Shown here: one piece after another, positions 1 to 7,535 of the stretch | Layout of the letters: each line of letters begins with the position of its first letter | Position numbering within the stretch: the stretch's first letter is position 1 | The notes under the pieces: generated by a model | Database searches by the model: none | The model's input: only the letters and a program-made list of their open reading frames with translations | What the model was told of the DNA's origin: nothing | NCBI GenBank assembly: GCA_039193195.1 | Contig: JBCCWS010000056.1 | Location: 1-34,514 of the forward strand | Direction of reading: 5' to 3' | Length of the DNA: 34,514 nt | DNA from: Pseudomonadota bacterium | Lineage (GTDB): Bacteria; Pseudomonadota; Gammaproteobacteria; Steroidobacterales; JBCBZW01 | Program-made: the position numbers and the translations under genes

Positions 1-367
1 GCATGAGCGACCCCAACACTCGGAAAACGCCGGCCTCAACCCTGAGAACGCCTCACAGGCACTCGCTCAGCTGCGGTCAACGCCCTACGATCTCATCTCA
101 GGGGCTCAACGCCACACCTCATGAATAAAGCAGGCTAGCGGCTTCGCACTGGAAACCGAAGGACTCGACTCGTGCACCGATCAGTGCCTAGAGGCTGAGT
201 CACTCAGCACTCAGGCCGTGCTAGGTAGTCGCTGCTTCCAAGGAGTTGGTGGACTGTGCTCGCGCACGGTCCGTACGGGAGCTGCTATGGCTACCAAAGA
301 TATATATTAGCTTGGCTCGCCTCGTTGTTCATAGGAATACAATCCGCGAGCGGGTAACTTCCGAGCG
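1..367. other. Left-edge stretch with no supported gene
   Basis: I see no convincing gene, tRNA or structured RNA here. One forward frame is open from the first bases to a TGA at 122-124 and could be the tail of a gene cut by the window edge, but its translation has no recognisable motif. A short ATG frame starting at base 3 stops at 128. The rest (125-367) has frequent stops in all frames and presumably holds the 3' flank of the glutathione S-transferase-like gene that ends at 368. Confidence 0.5.
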
Positions 368-1051
368 CTACGAGCTGTAGCGCGGCGTGATCCCTTGCGC
401 AATACCATCGTAGAGCGCGAAGCCGCGCTCGGCGTAAGCCGCCAAGGGATCATGGTCGGCCAAGGGCGCACAGGTGGCGCAGCCCTTGAGCCAGGCGAAG
501 AAGGCGAGCCAGATGTAGTCGCCGTAGCCGGGCGATTCACCGTGTAGCCATTGCGCGTTCGCGAGTTCGGCGCGTAAGGGTGCGAGCGCCTCGCGGGCTT
601 GCGGCAGGCGCGTCTCGCGGTCGGTCGATAGCGCTTCCAGCGTGTCGCCGAACCGCGCCTCCCGGCTTTCCCGGAAGTAGACCGAATCGGCCTGCCCCAA
701 GCCATCGTGAATGTCTTTGATGAAGAGCGGAAAGAAGCCGGGGAAGGCGGTCTCGCCCAAGAGAGACTCGAGGGACTGAGCGCGTTCCAAGCCATCGCCG
801 AGCAGCGTTGGTGCCTGTGGGTAGGCGGCGTCCAGGTGCTTGGCGATGGTCCAGCTATCCTGGATTTCCTCACCGTCTTCTTCGACCAGGACGGGCACCT
901 TCTTGAAACCACCCTCACCGAAGCCAGCCGAGATCTGCGTAAAGGGAAGGCGCTCGCTTTCGTAGAGGAGCCCCTTGTGGGCCAGCGCGTACTTCGTGCG
1001 CCACACAAACGGGCTTTCAACATTGGCGAGTTCGTAGAGTTTGCGAGGCAT
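368..1051 (-). CDS. Glutathione S-transferase family protein
   Basis: A 227-residue protein with the usual length and layout of cytosolic glutathione S-transferases. Residues 1-75 fit the thioredoxin-like domain: a beta strand, an SPFVWRTKYALAHKG helix, a KKVPVLVE segment carrying the cis-proline of the glutathione site, and a DSWTIAKHLD helix where the Glu/Asp-Ser glutathione-binding pair usually sits. The C-terminal helical half has PGYGDYIW, which resembles the conserved N-capping box Asp region. The family conjugates glutathione to electrophiles or reduces and isomerises substrates in the cytoplasm; the substrate here cannot be told. A GGAG lies 8 bases before the ATG. It stands alone, with a long non-coding stretch upstream. 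Confidence 0.88.
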   Translation of the reverse strand: MPRKLYELANVESPFVWRTKYALAHKGLLYESERLPFTQISAGFGEGGFKKVPVLVEEDGEEIQDSWTIAKHLDAAYPQAPTLLGDGLERAQSLESLLGETAFPGFFPLFIKDIHDGLGQADSVYFRESREARFGDTLEALSTDRETRLPQAREALAPLRAELANAQWLHGESPGYGDYIWLAFFAWLKGCATCAPLADHDPLAAYAERGFALYDGIAQGITPRYSS

Positions 1052-1054
1052 TAG

Positions 1055-1659
1055 CGCGCTCCAATCGGTTGGCGGTGGAATCGTTGGCGTATCGCAGGTC
1101 GCTGGCGCAAATCGCGCCCGATCGCGTGGGAGAGTGTAGCAGTCTGCCGATATCAGCCGCTGGCGGTTGCGACCTTCGTGGGGCTGCGGCAGACATCCTG
1201 TGGGAGAGGCTCACCCCGTCCTTTGCGGCGCTCGCTGGGATTTCGATACTTGTGCGCGCTTCGAAGAGTCGCTGGCGCCCTGCTTGCGGTGATCGTGCGG
1301 ACAAGGGCCCCAGGGCCGGCGCCACGTGCGGTGCCTCGGGCGATTGCGCGACGGCGTGACCGGAGATCAACCAGAGTGATCGTATGCTTTGGGTAGCATT
1401 AGGCTTTAGGCTGCGGCGGCACGCAATTTCCATCGGCGGGTGTGCGGCCTGAGCCTGCAGACAGATCGCGTCTGCTCACAACCAGCTCGCCGGTTTCGGC
1501 ATCCAACGTACTGAGGGGGCGGCCGTCTAGACTGCGGCAACAACGGTGTTGCGGTGTCCCGTGGCATCGCCGGTCGGTCGCTGCGGCCTGCAACATGCAG
1601 AACACTAGTAGGTGGCCGCTCGACCCTGAAGCGAAACCCTAGGCTGATGGAGGATAGCT
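1055..1659. other. Long intergenic stretch, possible decayed ORF
   Basis: About 600 bases separate the divergent glutathione S-transferase and WD40 genes. No frame carries a recognisable domain. On the minus strand, 1399-1605 encodes a 68-residue frame whose middle reads LDAETGELVVSRRDL, which resembles the IDPxTGEL motif of some small secreted hypothetical proteins. It is rich in Arg and Cys elsewhere and has no good ribosome site, so it may be a remnant or chance. The promoters of both flanking genes should lie here, but I could not pick out convincing -35/-10 boxes. Confidence 0.4.
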
Positions 1660-2652
1660 ATGAGACTGTGGCTGTGTGCTGTGACGATGCTGATTCCGTC
1701 GGCGTTGATGGTCACTGCCCAAGCGAATGAGAGCACTCGCGGCGCGCGCGAGGATGTCACCGCCGCGCGCCTTCGTGGGCATCTGGAGGGGCACGAGGGG
1801 CGGGTGATGTCCGCGCATTTCCTGCCCGCCGGGGATCGCCTGGTCACGGTGGCAAGGGACCATCGCGCCATACTCTGGGACGTGCTCGCCATGGCGCCGA
1901 TCAAGGCCGTGTCGATCCCGCAGGAGGGCGTCAACCAGCGCGCGGCGTTGAGCCCGGACGGTCGGACGCTTGCCGTCGTTGGCAGTGAGCCGTCGCTGGT
2001 GCTCTGGGATCTCGAGACGGACGTGTTTACCCCCAAGACGTTTGCGGGGTACGCGGCCTTCGATGTGGCGTTCTCCTTAGACGGCTCGATGCTCGCGGTG
2101 AGTACGATCTCCCGAGTGTTCGTCTGGGATCTGGCGCGCGGGCGGCTGATCTCGACGGCCCATACGGAGCGCAGCAACGGATCGGCCCTGGCATTCTCTG
2201 CCGATGACCGAGCGCTGGTGGTCGCCGGCTTCATGCAGCTGTGGTTTGTTGATCCTACGAGTGGGTCATGGCTACGAGAGCCGATCGCACTCGAGTCGCC
2301 GATCGGCGCGGTGGCCTTCTCGCCCTCGGGGATGCTGGCTGTCAGCACTATTGACCGGGGCGTGGCCCTGTTCCCCTCGCCGCTGCACGAAGACACCCAC
2401 CACACGCTCCTATGGCCTCGGGGGCAAAAGCGATCGATGCTGGAGGGAGTGGCTTTCGTGGAGGAGGCGCGACTGTGGGCGGTGGGGACCGGGAAGCTCT
2501 ACGGGTGGGATCTGCCCGTCACCGAGCGATATGCGGTGGCTAGCCATATCGCGGATGATGACGCCACTGGCACGCTTGCCGTCAGTGCAGATCACCGCGT
2601 TGCCGCGGCGGGGGCGGGGCACCATCGGGTCGCGGTATGGGATCTCGATTGA
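1660..2652 (+). CDS. Secreted WD40 repeat (beta-propeller) protein
   Basis: A 330-residue protein with an N-terminal signal peptide (MRLWLCAVTMLIPSALMVTAQA), so it is probably exported to the periplasm. The mature part is a WD40-type propeller: successive blades end in WD-like dipeptides (ILWDVL, VLWDLE, FVWDLA, YGWDLP, AVWDLD) and contain 'SPDGRTLAVV', 'SLDGSMLAVS' and 'SADDRALVVA' segments typical of the repeat. The first blade begins GHLEGHEGRVMSAHFLPAGD. Roughly seven blades fit the length. WD40 propellers are scaffolds for protein contacts rather than enzymes, so the partner is unknown. The start is supported by GGAGG at 1649-1653, six bases before the ATG. Confidence 0.85.
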   Translation: MRLWLCAVTMLIPSALMVTAQANESTRGAREDVTAARLRGHLEGHEGRVMSAHFLPAGDRLVTVARDHRAILWDVLAMAPIKAVSIPQEGVNQRAALSPDGRTLAVVGSEPSLVLWDLETDVFTPKTFAGYAAFDVAFSLDGSMLAVSTISRVFVWDLARGRLISTAHTERSNGSALAFSADDRALVVAGFMQLWFVDPTSGSWLREPIALESPIGAVAFSPSGMLAVSTIDRGVALFPSPLHEDTHHTLLWPRGQKRSMLEGVAFVEEARLWAVGTGKLYGWDLPVTERYAVASHIADDDATGTLAVSADHRVAAAGAGHHRVAVWDLD

Positions 2653-2712
2653 GCGCCATCGGCGATGTCGACGACGCTTAGGGCAGTCACTCGCGCGCCA
2701 AGGCCGACCTCG

Positions 2713-3249
2713 TCAGCCGCCTGCGAGCCGTGCCCGGTACACATCCTCCAGCGGCATGTGATGGGCCCAGAAGTCGCGCACGGCGCGCCCGGCCACCGCG
2801 TCGCCCATGAGGTCGAGATGGGCGTGCCATCCGGCCATGATTCCCACCATGGTCTCGCCACCTGGCACGCGGCTGTGCGCTAGGCGCAGCAGCACCTGAT
2901 CGCCCTGGGTTTGCAGGGTGATCGTCACCGTGCTTTCAGGCGCATCGCCCTCCGGCCAGGTGAACGCCAGGCGGTGCGGGGCCTCGTAGGCGACGACCTT
3001 ACCCTCGTAGTTGACCACCTGTTCGCCGGCGTACTTCTCTGGCGCGGGTTGTTGCGACAGGCGTCGATGGTCGAATTTGAACTCGATCGTGCTGCCGGCT
3101 TCCTGGCCCACGTCGCCGGCGCAGAACCAGGTCTGGCGCAAGTCCGATTGGGTCAGGTAATCCCAAACTCTCTCGATAGGTCCCGGGAGCAGACGCTCCA
3201 CGATGAGCGTGTCGGGCGGATCTAGGCGAGTCCAGTCGTCCATAGTCAT
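2713..3249 (-). CDS. SRPBCC / AHSA1-like protein
   Basis: A 178-residue protein of the START/Bet v1-like SRPBCC superfamily, closest in style to the AHSA1/CalC group. The family signature appears near the N terminus (ERLLPGPIERVWDYLTQSDLRQTWF), followed by beta-strand segments (EGKVVAYEAPHRLAFTW, STVTITLQTQGDQVLLRLAHSRVP) and a C-terminal helix with a GWHAHLDLM motif typical of this group. These proteins form a hydrophobic cavity; the ligand is unknown. Its start codon overlaps the stop of the ArsR gene (ATGA), so the two are co-translated. ArsR plus AHSA1-like is a common bacterial two-gene unit. A second in-frame ATG at 3243 has better spacing from the AGGA ribosome site and may be the real start. 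Confidence 0.88.
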   Translation of the reverse strand: MTMDDWTRLDPPDTLIVERLLPGPIERVWDYLTQSDLRQTWFCAGDVGQEAGSTIEFKFDHRRLSQQPAPEKYAGEQVVNYEGKVVAYEAPHRLAFTWPEGDAPESTVTITLQTQGDQVLLRLAHSRVPGGETMVGIMAGWHAHLDLMGDAVAGRAVRDFWAHHMPLEDVYRARLAGG

Positions 3250-3590
3250 CGGTCCTTTCCTTTACCAGCGGGGAGTTCCTGTAGCGCAGCCTCGAGGGCG
3301 TCGAGGCGTGCCTCCCAGAAGCGTTGGTAGCGCGATAGCCACGCGTGGGCGGCGGCGAGGGGATCGGGATCGAGGGAGATCAGGTGCGTGCGGCCCTGGC
3401 GCTGCCTGTGCACGAGGCCAGCGCGCTCGAGTACGGCCACGTGCTTGGATGCGCCGGCGAGGGTCATTGCGTGGGGAGCGGCGAGGGCACTGATAGTCTG
3501 GGGGCCGCTCTCCAGCGCCACGAGCATCGCGCGGCGAGTGCTATCGCCGAGGGCGCGGAAGGCCTCGTCCATTGAAGATTGCTCAACCAT
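3246..3590 (-). CDS. ArsR-family winged-helix transcriptional regulator
   Basis: A 114-residue regulator of the ArsR/SmtB fold. The N terminus reads DEAFRALGDSTRRAML, the typical first helix of ArsR proteins that sit next to SRPBCC genes, followed by a helix-turn-helix region (TISALAAPHAMTLAGASKHVAVLERAGLV) and a wing (HRQRQGRTHLISLD). There are no cysteines, so metal sensing through CxC motifs is unlikely. I chose the ATG at 3590 (MVEQSSMDEAFRALGD) because family members usually begin a few residues before this motif; an in-frame ATG at 3626 would add 12 residues. The gene overlaps the downstream SRPBCC gene by four bases. It probably represses its own operon. Confidence 0.87.
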   Translation of the reverse strand: MVEQSSMDEAFRALGDSTRRAMLVALESGPQTISALAAPHAMTLAGASKHVAVLERAGLVHRQRQGRTHLISLDPDPLAAAHAWLSRYQRFWEARLDALEAALQELPAGKGKDR

Positions 3591-3599
3591 GTAGTTGAG
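3582..3599. promoter_or_regulatory. Palindrome over the ArsR start codon, possible operator
   Basis: CTCAAC-catgta-GTTGAG is a perfect 6-base inverted repeat with a 6-base spacer, centred on the chosen ArsR start codon. On the minus strand a TTGACT (about 3616-3621) lies just upstream and could be a -35 box. ArsR repressors bind short palindromes near their own promoters, so autoregulation is plausible. Six-base arms can also arise by chance. Confidence 0.3.
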
Positions 3600-3706
3600 T
3601 TTTACCTTATGGTCGCTGAAAGTCAACCACTTGGTTTACTAATTGCCACTCGCCGCGTGTTGGAGGGAGTCCGCGCCATCCGCGGACCCCCCAGCATCAT
3701 CACCGC

Positions 3707-4834
3707 TCAAGCCACACTCTGAGCGGCTACGCGGGGGCGCCTCGCAGCGCTCTCGGGCAAGAGGTTGATGCGCCCCTCACCTGCCGCGATGGCCCAGTCC
3801 CGCGACTCGTGAGCGAGGGTTGGCTCCGTCAGGAGCGGGTAGCCGCGCTCCACTTCCCACTGCTGGAGATCGAAGGGCCGTGCCATCAGTATGCGCGCCA
3901 GCAGCTTCATTGCTGACCACTTCGAGCCGATGCGCAGGCCAGGGCTGATCAGGTCAGGGTTAGCGATGTAGCGCCGCGCGATGGTCTCGAAGTCTTCGGG
4001 GGGTTTGCCGGTCACCGCTTGCACGTGGTCCGTGGGCGCCGAGGTGGCGAAGACGCCGGCGCGCACTTCCGCCGCGTAGTAGCGCATGTGCGCGACTTGC
4101 TCGGTCGGGAACCCAAGGGCGATTGCTGCTTTATGGAAGGCGCGGAACGGCAGGTCCTTGTAGATGACGGGGCGGCCCAACACGCGGGCGAACGTGTCCG
4201 CTGCGTCATGGGGTGAGATCAATCTCGGTCCGGTAGGCCGGTAGCTGCGACCGATGTGGAGCGCAGGGTCGGCCAATACGGCGGCGGCGACGGCCGCCAC
4301 GTCCTCATTCGAGGGTGGCGCGTTCAACCCATCACCGAAGGGCGCCATGAACTGACCGAAGTGTGCGATCGCGGGTAGGCCAAGAAGGTAGGGGAAAGCA
4401 AACAGCCCGGGTGCGAGATGCACCACATCCACGCTCGGCATTGAGCGGTAGAGGTGGTGAGCGATCCAGTGACCTCGCTGGTGAATCGACGGGTGGGTGG
4501 GGTTGAGGTTCCAGGCCCCCATCAGGGCCACCACGTCGAGCTTCGCCTCCTCTGCCGCTACGGCGAATAGGGTTGCTTGGTAGAGCACGTTGGCCGAGAA
4601 CGGCGGATTGTGAAATGCCCGCTGAACTCCGCGCATTGCGGCCTTCAGATCGCGGTAGTCGTGCAAGTCGCCGACGAACAGGTCGGCGCCCAGTGCCTCC
4701 AGGGTTTGGGCCCGCGCGTCGCGTTGGCGCACGAAGGCGCGTACGGCAAAGCCTCGCTGCAGCAGATTACTGACGGCGGCCGATCCCACGTGACCGGCGG
4801 CGCTCGTGACCAGGATTCTCTCTTTGGTAGACAT
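3707..4834 (-). CDS. NmrA-like NAD(P)-binding Rossmann protein
   Basis: A 375-residue atypical short-chain dehydrogenase of the NmrA/NAD(P)H-binding type. The N terminus is a Rossmann start (RILVTSAAGHVGSAAV, residues 6-21) with a variant glycine motif, AAGHVGS rather than GATGxxG, followed by FAVRAFVRQRDA, where the second strand carries the basic residues that often contact NADP phosphate. ADLFVGDLHDYRDLKAAMRGV is the usual third-strand region. A catalytic YxxxK is not evident, as is common in NmrA-like proteins, which may act as redox sensors or reductases. The last ~80 residues extend beyond the core fold. A ribosome site (AGGTGA) precedes the ATG. It is divergent from a TetR gene, with paired operators between them, so it is probably repressed by that regulator. 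Confidence 0.82.
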   Translation of the reverse strand: MSTKERILVTSAAGHVGSAAVSNLLQRGFAVRAFVRQRDARAQTLEALGADLFVGDLHDYRDLKAAMRGVQRAFHNPPFSANVLYQATLFAVAAEEAKLDVVALMGAWNLNPTHPSIHQRGHWIAHHLYRSMPSVDVVHLAPGLFAFPYLLGLPAIAHFGQFMAPFGDGLNAPPSNEDVAAVAAAVLADPALHIGRSYRPTGPRLISPHDAADTFARVLGRPVIYKDLPFRAFHKAAIALGFPTEQVAHMRYYAAEVRAGVFATSAPTDHVQAVTGKPPEDFETIARRYIANPDLISPGLRIGSKWSAMKLLARILMARPFDLQQWEVERGYPLLTEPTLAHESRDWAIAAGEGRINLLPESAARRPRVAAQSVA

Positions 4835-4845
4835 GGCTCACCTTT

Positions 4846-4885
4846 AGATGATGGTTGTCATCTATTAAGATGATGCCTATCATCT
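4846..4885. promoter_or_regulatory. Two tandem palindromic operators for the TetR regulator
   Basis: Two 18-base sites share the form AGATGA-n6-TCATCT: 4846-4863 (AGATGATGGTTGTCATCT) and 4868-4885 (AGATGATGCCTATCATCT, where the arms extend to 7 bases). Their centres are 22 bases apart, about two helical turns. They fill the 73-base gap between the divergent NmrA-like and TetR genes, beside the ribosome site of the former. TetR-family proteins bind such inverted repeats as dimers, sometimes two dimers side by side. Binding by the adjacent TetR is inference, but the repetition of the same palindrome makes a chance origin unlikely. Confidence 0.75.
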
Positions 4886-4907
4886 AAGCTGTCAAGCGCT
4901 AGATGAG

Positions 4908-5501
4908 ATGAGAGCCCCCCAAATGGCGAAGCGGACACAGAGCGAAAAGGCGGAGAGCCGAGAGAACATCGTGGCGGCGGCCGCCACGCGGATTCGAGAG
5001 AACGGCATCGAGAGCACGAGCATCGCGGATGTCATGCGCGACGCCGGGATGACCCACGGCGGTTTCTATCGCCACTTCGAGTCGAAGGAAGAACTGGTGG
5101 CCGCTGCGATTACCGAGGCGTTCAAGGCGGGGCTGCACGTCTTTGATGAGGATCTGCCCGGCAATGCGGCGCAGGCGGGGGAGTACCTGGCGCAGTACCT
5201 CTCTGATCAACACGTGCGCGAGCCGGCCATCGGCTGCCCGATCCCCCTCCTTGGCGCCGAGGTGGGGCGAGGTGGAGCGGCTTGGAGCGATGCGCTGGCC
5301 CGAGGGGTCGCCACAGCCAGCGAGAAACTTGAGGACGGCCTGGACGGCCTCACGCGCACGGAGGTGTTGACGCTGATGAGCACGCTCGTGGGGACGCTTG
5401 TCATCGCCCGAGGGCTCGGTGAGGGGGCGTTTCAACGGGAAGTGGTGGAGGCCAGTCGCGCGCACGTGGCGCCGTTGCTAGCACGTGCGAACAAGGTCTG
5501 A
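4908..5501 (+). CDS. TetR/AcrR-family transcriptional regulator
   Basis: A 197-residue regulator. The N-terminal DNA-binding domain is clear: ENIVAAAATRIRENGIESTSIADVMRDAGMTHGGFYRHFESKEELVAAAI, with the helix-turn-helix at about residues 37-57 and the conserved GGFYRHFESKEEL recognition-helix region. This variant (MTHGGFYRHF) is typical of regulators next to oxidoreductase genes. The C-terminal ligand domain contains CPIPLLGAEVGRGG, and similar CP-containing segments are common in this subgroup. ATG 4908 is the longest start; ATG 4923 (MAKRTQSEK) matches the usual family start and may be the true one. It is divergent from the NmrA-like gene, with the paired palindromes upstream of both. Confidence 0.9.
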   Translation: MRAPQMAKRTQSEKAESRENIVAAAATRIRENGIESTSIADVMRDAGMTHGGFYRHFESKEELVAAAITEAFKAGLHVFDEDLPGNAAQAGEYLAQYLSDQHVREPAIGCPIPLLGAEVGRGGAAWSDALARGVATASEKLEDGLDGLTRTEVLTLMSTLVGTLVIARGLGEGAFQREVVEASRAHVAPLLARANKV

Positions 5502-5770
5502 GGCAGGCGCGCTTGCTAATCCTGAAGCTACGCAGGGCGAAGCCTATCGATATAGTTCAGTCGCTGAAGGGGGTTGTGGTGTTGACGGGTTAGTCGATCA
5601 CCAAGTGATCGTGTTGACCGGCGGCTTGCTGTGCTTGCGTTGACAACGAGACCCTCATCCAGTGACTGCGCTGCTCAGTTGGACAGCCTGTACATCTGAG
5701 CCCTGACTCGCGTGATGCGTAGTTTGGAACGCTGTATGCGAATAGAAATCGTTCGTGTTAGTCTGCGGGA

Positions 5771-6280
5771 ATGCTCAGCGATGCTGATCAAATCCAGTCC
5801 CTCGTCGATTCTATCGAGCAGCATCGGCTCGAGGTGAGCCGTTTTCTGAGCGGCCGCGTGGGGTGTGTGGATGCGGCGGCCGATCTGTTCCAGTCTATCG
5901 TTGAAAATCTGCTGCGCCGTGATCCCGACCCGCCGATAGAGGATGTGCGCGCATTCCTCTTCCAGGCAGCGAAGAATGCCGCTTTGAACCACCAACGCGC
6001 GGAGCGGACACGAGCGAAATTCGTCGGCCAAATCGCGCCGCTGCTAGGGGATCGGAGTGATCGCTCCCCTGAGGCCATCGCGGAATTCGAGGACGAATTG
6101 GCAAGGGTCAACCAGGCTCTGCAGCGTCTGCCCGTGCTGACTCGAAAGATATTTGCCCTGTATCGGCTGCATGGCGCTAGGCAGCAGGACATCGCCGCAC
6201 AACTCGGTGTAAGCGTCTCCACGGTCGAAAAGCACGTCAGGAGAGCCCTTTCCGACTGCTACACTTGCCTTCGCAGTTAA
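5771..6280 (+). CDS. FecI-type ECF sigma-70 factor
   Basis: A 169-residue extracytoplasmic-function sigma factor. Region 2 spans about residues 20-90 (DLFQSIVENLLRR, EDVRAFLFQAAKNAALNHQRAER, the last part being the -10 recognition helix region). Region 4 is at about 105-165, with LPVLTRKIFALYRLHGARQQDIAAQLGVSVSTVEKHV containing the helix-turn-helix that reads the -35. It is followed 146 bases later by a FecR-like gene and then a TonB-dependent receptor with an STN domain, the standard order for cell-surface signalling: the receptor signals through FecR to release this sigma factor, which transcribes the receptor gene. The 270-base gap upstream shows no gene or clear regulatory motif to my eye. 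Confidence 0.88.
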   Translation: MLSDADQIQSLVDSIEQHRLEVSRFLSGRVGCVDAAADLFQSIVENLLRRDPDPPIEDVRAFLFQAAKNAALNHQRAERTRAKFVGQIAPLLGDRSDRSPEAIAEFEDELARVNQALQRLPVLTRKIFALYRLHGARQQDIAAQLGVSVSTVEKHVRRALSDCYTCLRS

Positions 6281-6426
6281 CTGTTATGGGTCTTCGCTCG
6301 TAACGTGTCTCCTAATGAGGACGCGGTGAACGGCCGTGGTGGCTGAACCGTGGGGTCAGACTCGAGGGTGACGCCCTGAAGGACCGACAGCCTGACAATC
6401 GTCTCCTGCGCGAAGCATTCGACCTG

Positions 6427-7416
6427 GTGGTGGCGGTCTACGATGACCCGACCCGTGGGCCGGAACTCGCCGCGTGGCGTAAACAGTCGCCTGCTCACGA
6501 AACAGCGGCGCGGCAGGCCGAGGCGAACTGGGAGGTGCTGGGGCATGTCAACGATGTGCCGCTGTCGCGCTTCGACACTCTGAAACTTGCGATCCAGCTC
6601 CGCTTGGCGAGGCTCTCCGAAGGCTCGTCTCAACCATTGTCCACCTTGGGCGTTGCCGTGGCCTTGATCGTGGTCGTATACCTCGGTATCGACCTTGGAT
6701 TTCGCTCTGAGCCTCAGTCCGGTGCGGCTCAGGTACGTGCAGAAGAAGCAACGATCGTCTCGCCGGAATCGTATAAGACTCGTCGCGCTCAGCAGCGCAC
6801 CGTCTCTTTAGATGACGGCTCCGAGATCTGGCTGGACTGGCAGACCGAGCTGACGGTCTCGATGACCGCCTCCGAACGTGAAGTGCGGCTGCTTCAAGGC
6901 AGGGCCGTCTTTCGCGTCGCGTCGGACCCGGACCGACCGTTTTCCGTCGTCAGTGACGACGCGGTCGCCACGGTGCTCGGCACCGAGTTCGTTGTTAACC
7001 GGCTGCACGGCCAGACCGTGGTAGTAGAGGTTTTAGAGGGCGCCGTCCGCGTCCAGCCCGAAGTTGGGAAGGCGGCAACACGCCTCGGCGTGGGTGATGT
7101 CTTGCGAGTGACGAACGGCGAGAGCAGCCAGGTCAGCAATCGACCCCTGGCAGAGATTGGCTCCTGGCGAGACGGAATACTCGTGTTCGAAGAACGGCCC
7201 TTAATTGAGGCGCTCGAGGCCCTGGAGCCCTACACCTCTTACCGGATCGATGCCAGCTACGTCTTTGATCCCAACAGACCTGTGTCCGGCACCTTCCTGC
7301 TAAGCAAAGGCGACGCCGCGTTGCGTGCGATCATGCAGAGCTATCGATTGACCGGTGAGGTGCGCGGTCGAAATACGCTCGAACTCCGCTCCATGGCGCC
7401 TGTCCGACCCCGCTAG
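6427..7416 (+). CDS. FecR-type anti-sigma / sigma regulator, inner membrane
   Basis: A 329-residue protein with the FecR layout: a cytoplasmic N-terminal DUF4880-like helix region (WRKQSPAHETAARQAEANWEVL), one membrane segment at about residues 73-92 (TLGVAVALIVVVYLGIDLGF), then the periplasmic FecR domain at about 115-215 (RTVSLDDGSEIWLDWQTELTV, VRLLQGRAVFRVASD, VLGTEFVVNR, VVVEVLEGAVRV) and a C-terminal STN-like segment (YRIDASYVFDPNRPVSGTF). It should hold the adjacent sigma factor inactive until the receptor's signalling domain contacts it. The start is uncertain: the frame is open back to 6319, and DLRREAF-like helix residues are encoded before the GTG at 6427 (LLREAFDLV), but no ATG is present. 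The real start may be a non-standard codon such as CTG at 6376 or 6406. Confidence 0.87.
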   Translation: MVAVYDDPTRGPELAAWRKQSPAHETAARQAEANWEVLGHVNDVPLSRFDTLKLAIQLRLARLSEGSSQPLSTLGVAVALIVVVYLGIDLGFRSEPQSGAAQVRAEEATIVSPESYKTRRAQQRTVSLDDGSEIWLDWQTELTVSMTASEREVRLLQGRAVFRVASDPDRPFSVVSDDAVATVLGTEFVVNRLHGQTVVVEVLEGAVRVQPEVGKAATRLGVGDVLRVTNGESSQVSNRPLAEIGSWRDGILVFEERPLIEALEALEPYTSYRIDASYVFDPNRPVSGTFLLSKGDAALRAIMQSYRLTGEVRGRNTLELRSMAPVRPR

Positions 7417-7535
7417 TCCTACCCTGGATTTTTGTCTCCACGCTTTACGGCTTACGCCATCTGACGTGTCTGCATTGTTGAGAGTCGATGATTTCCGTCA
7501 TCGAGATCAAACAATGACGCATGGAGACATAGAGC

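Noticed and set aside
1-124. Open forward frame from the window edge to a TGA at 122-124, possibly a truncated gene
   Set aside because: Only about 40 codons, no recognisable motif, and other frames here are similarly open; not enough to call a gene.
1399-1605. 68-codon minus-strand frame with a LDAETGELVV segment
   Set aside because: Only one weak motif resemblance, unusual Arg/Cys content and no good ribosome site; noted as a possible remnant only.
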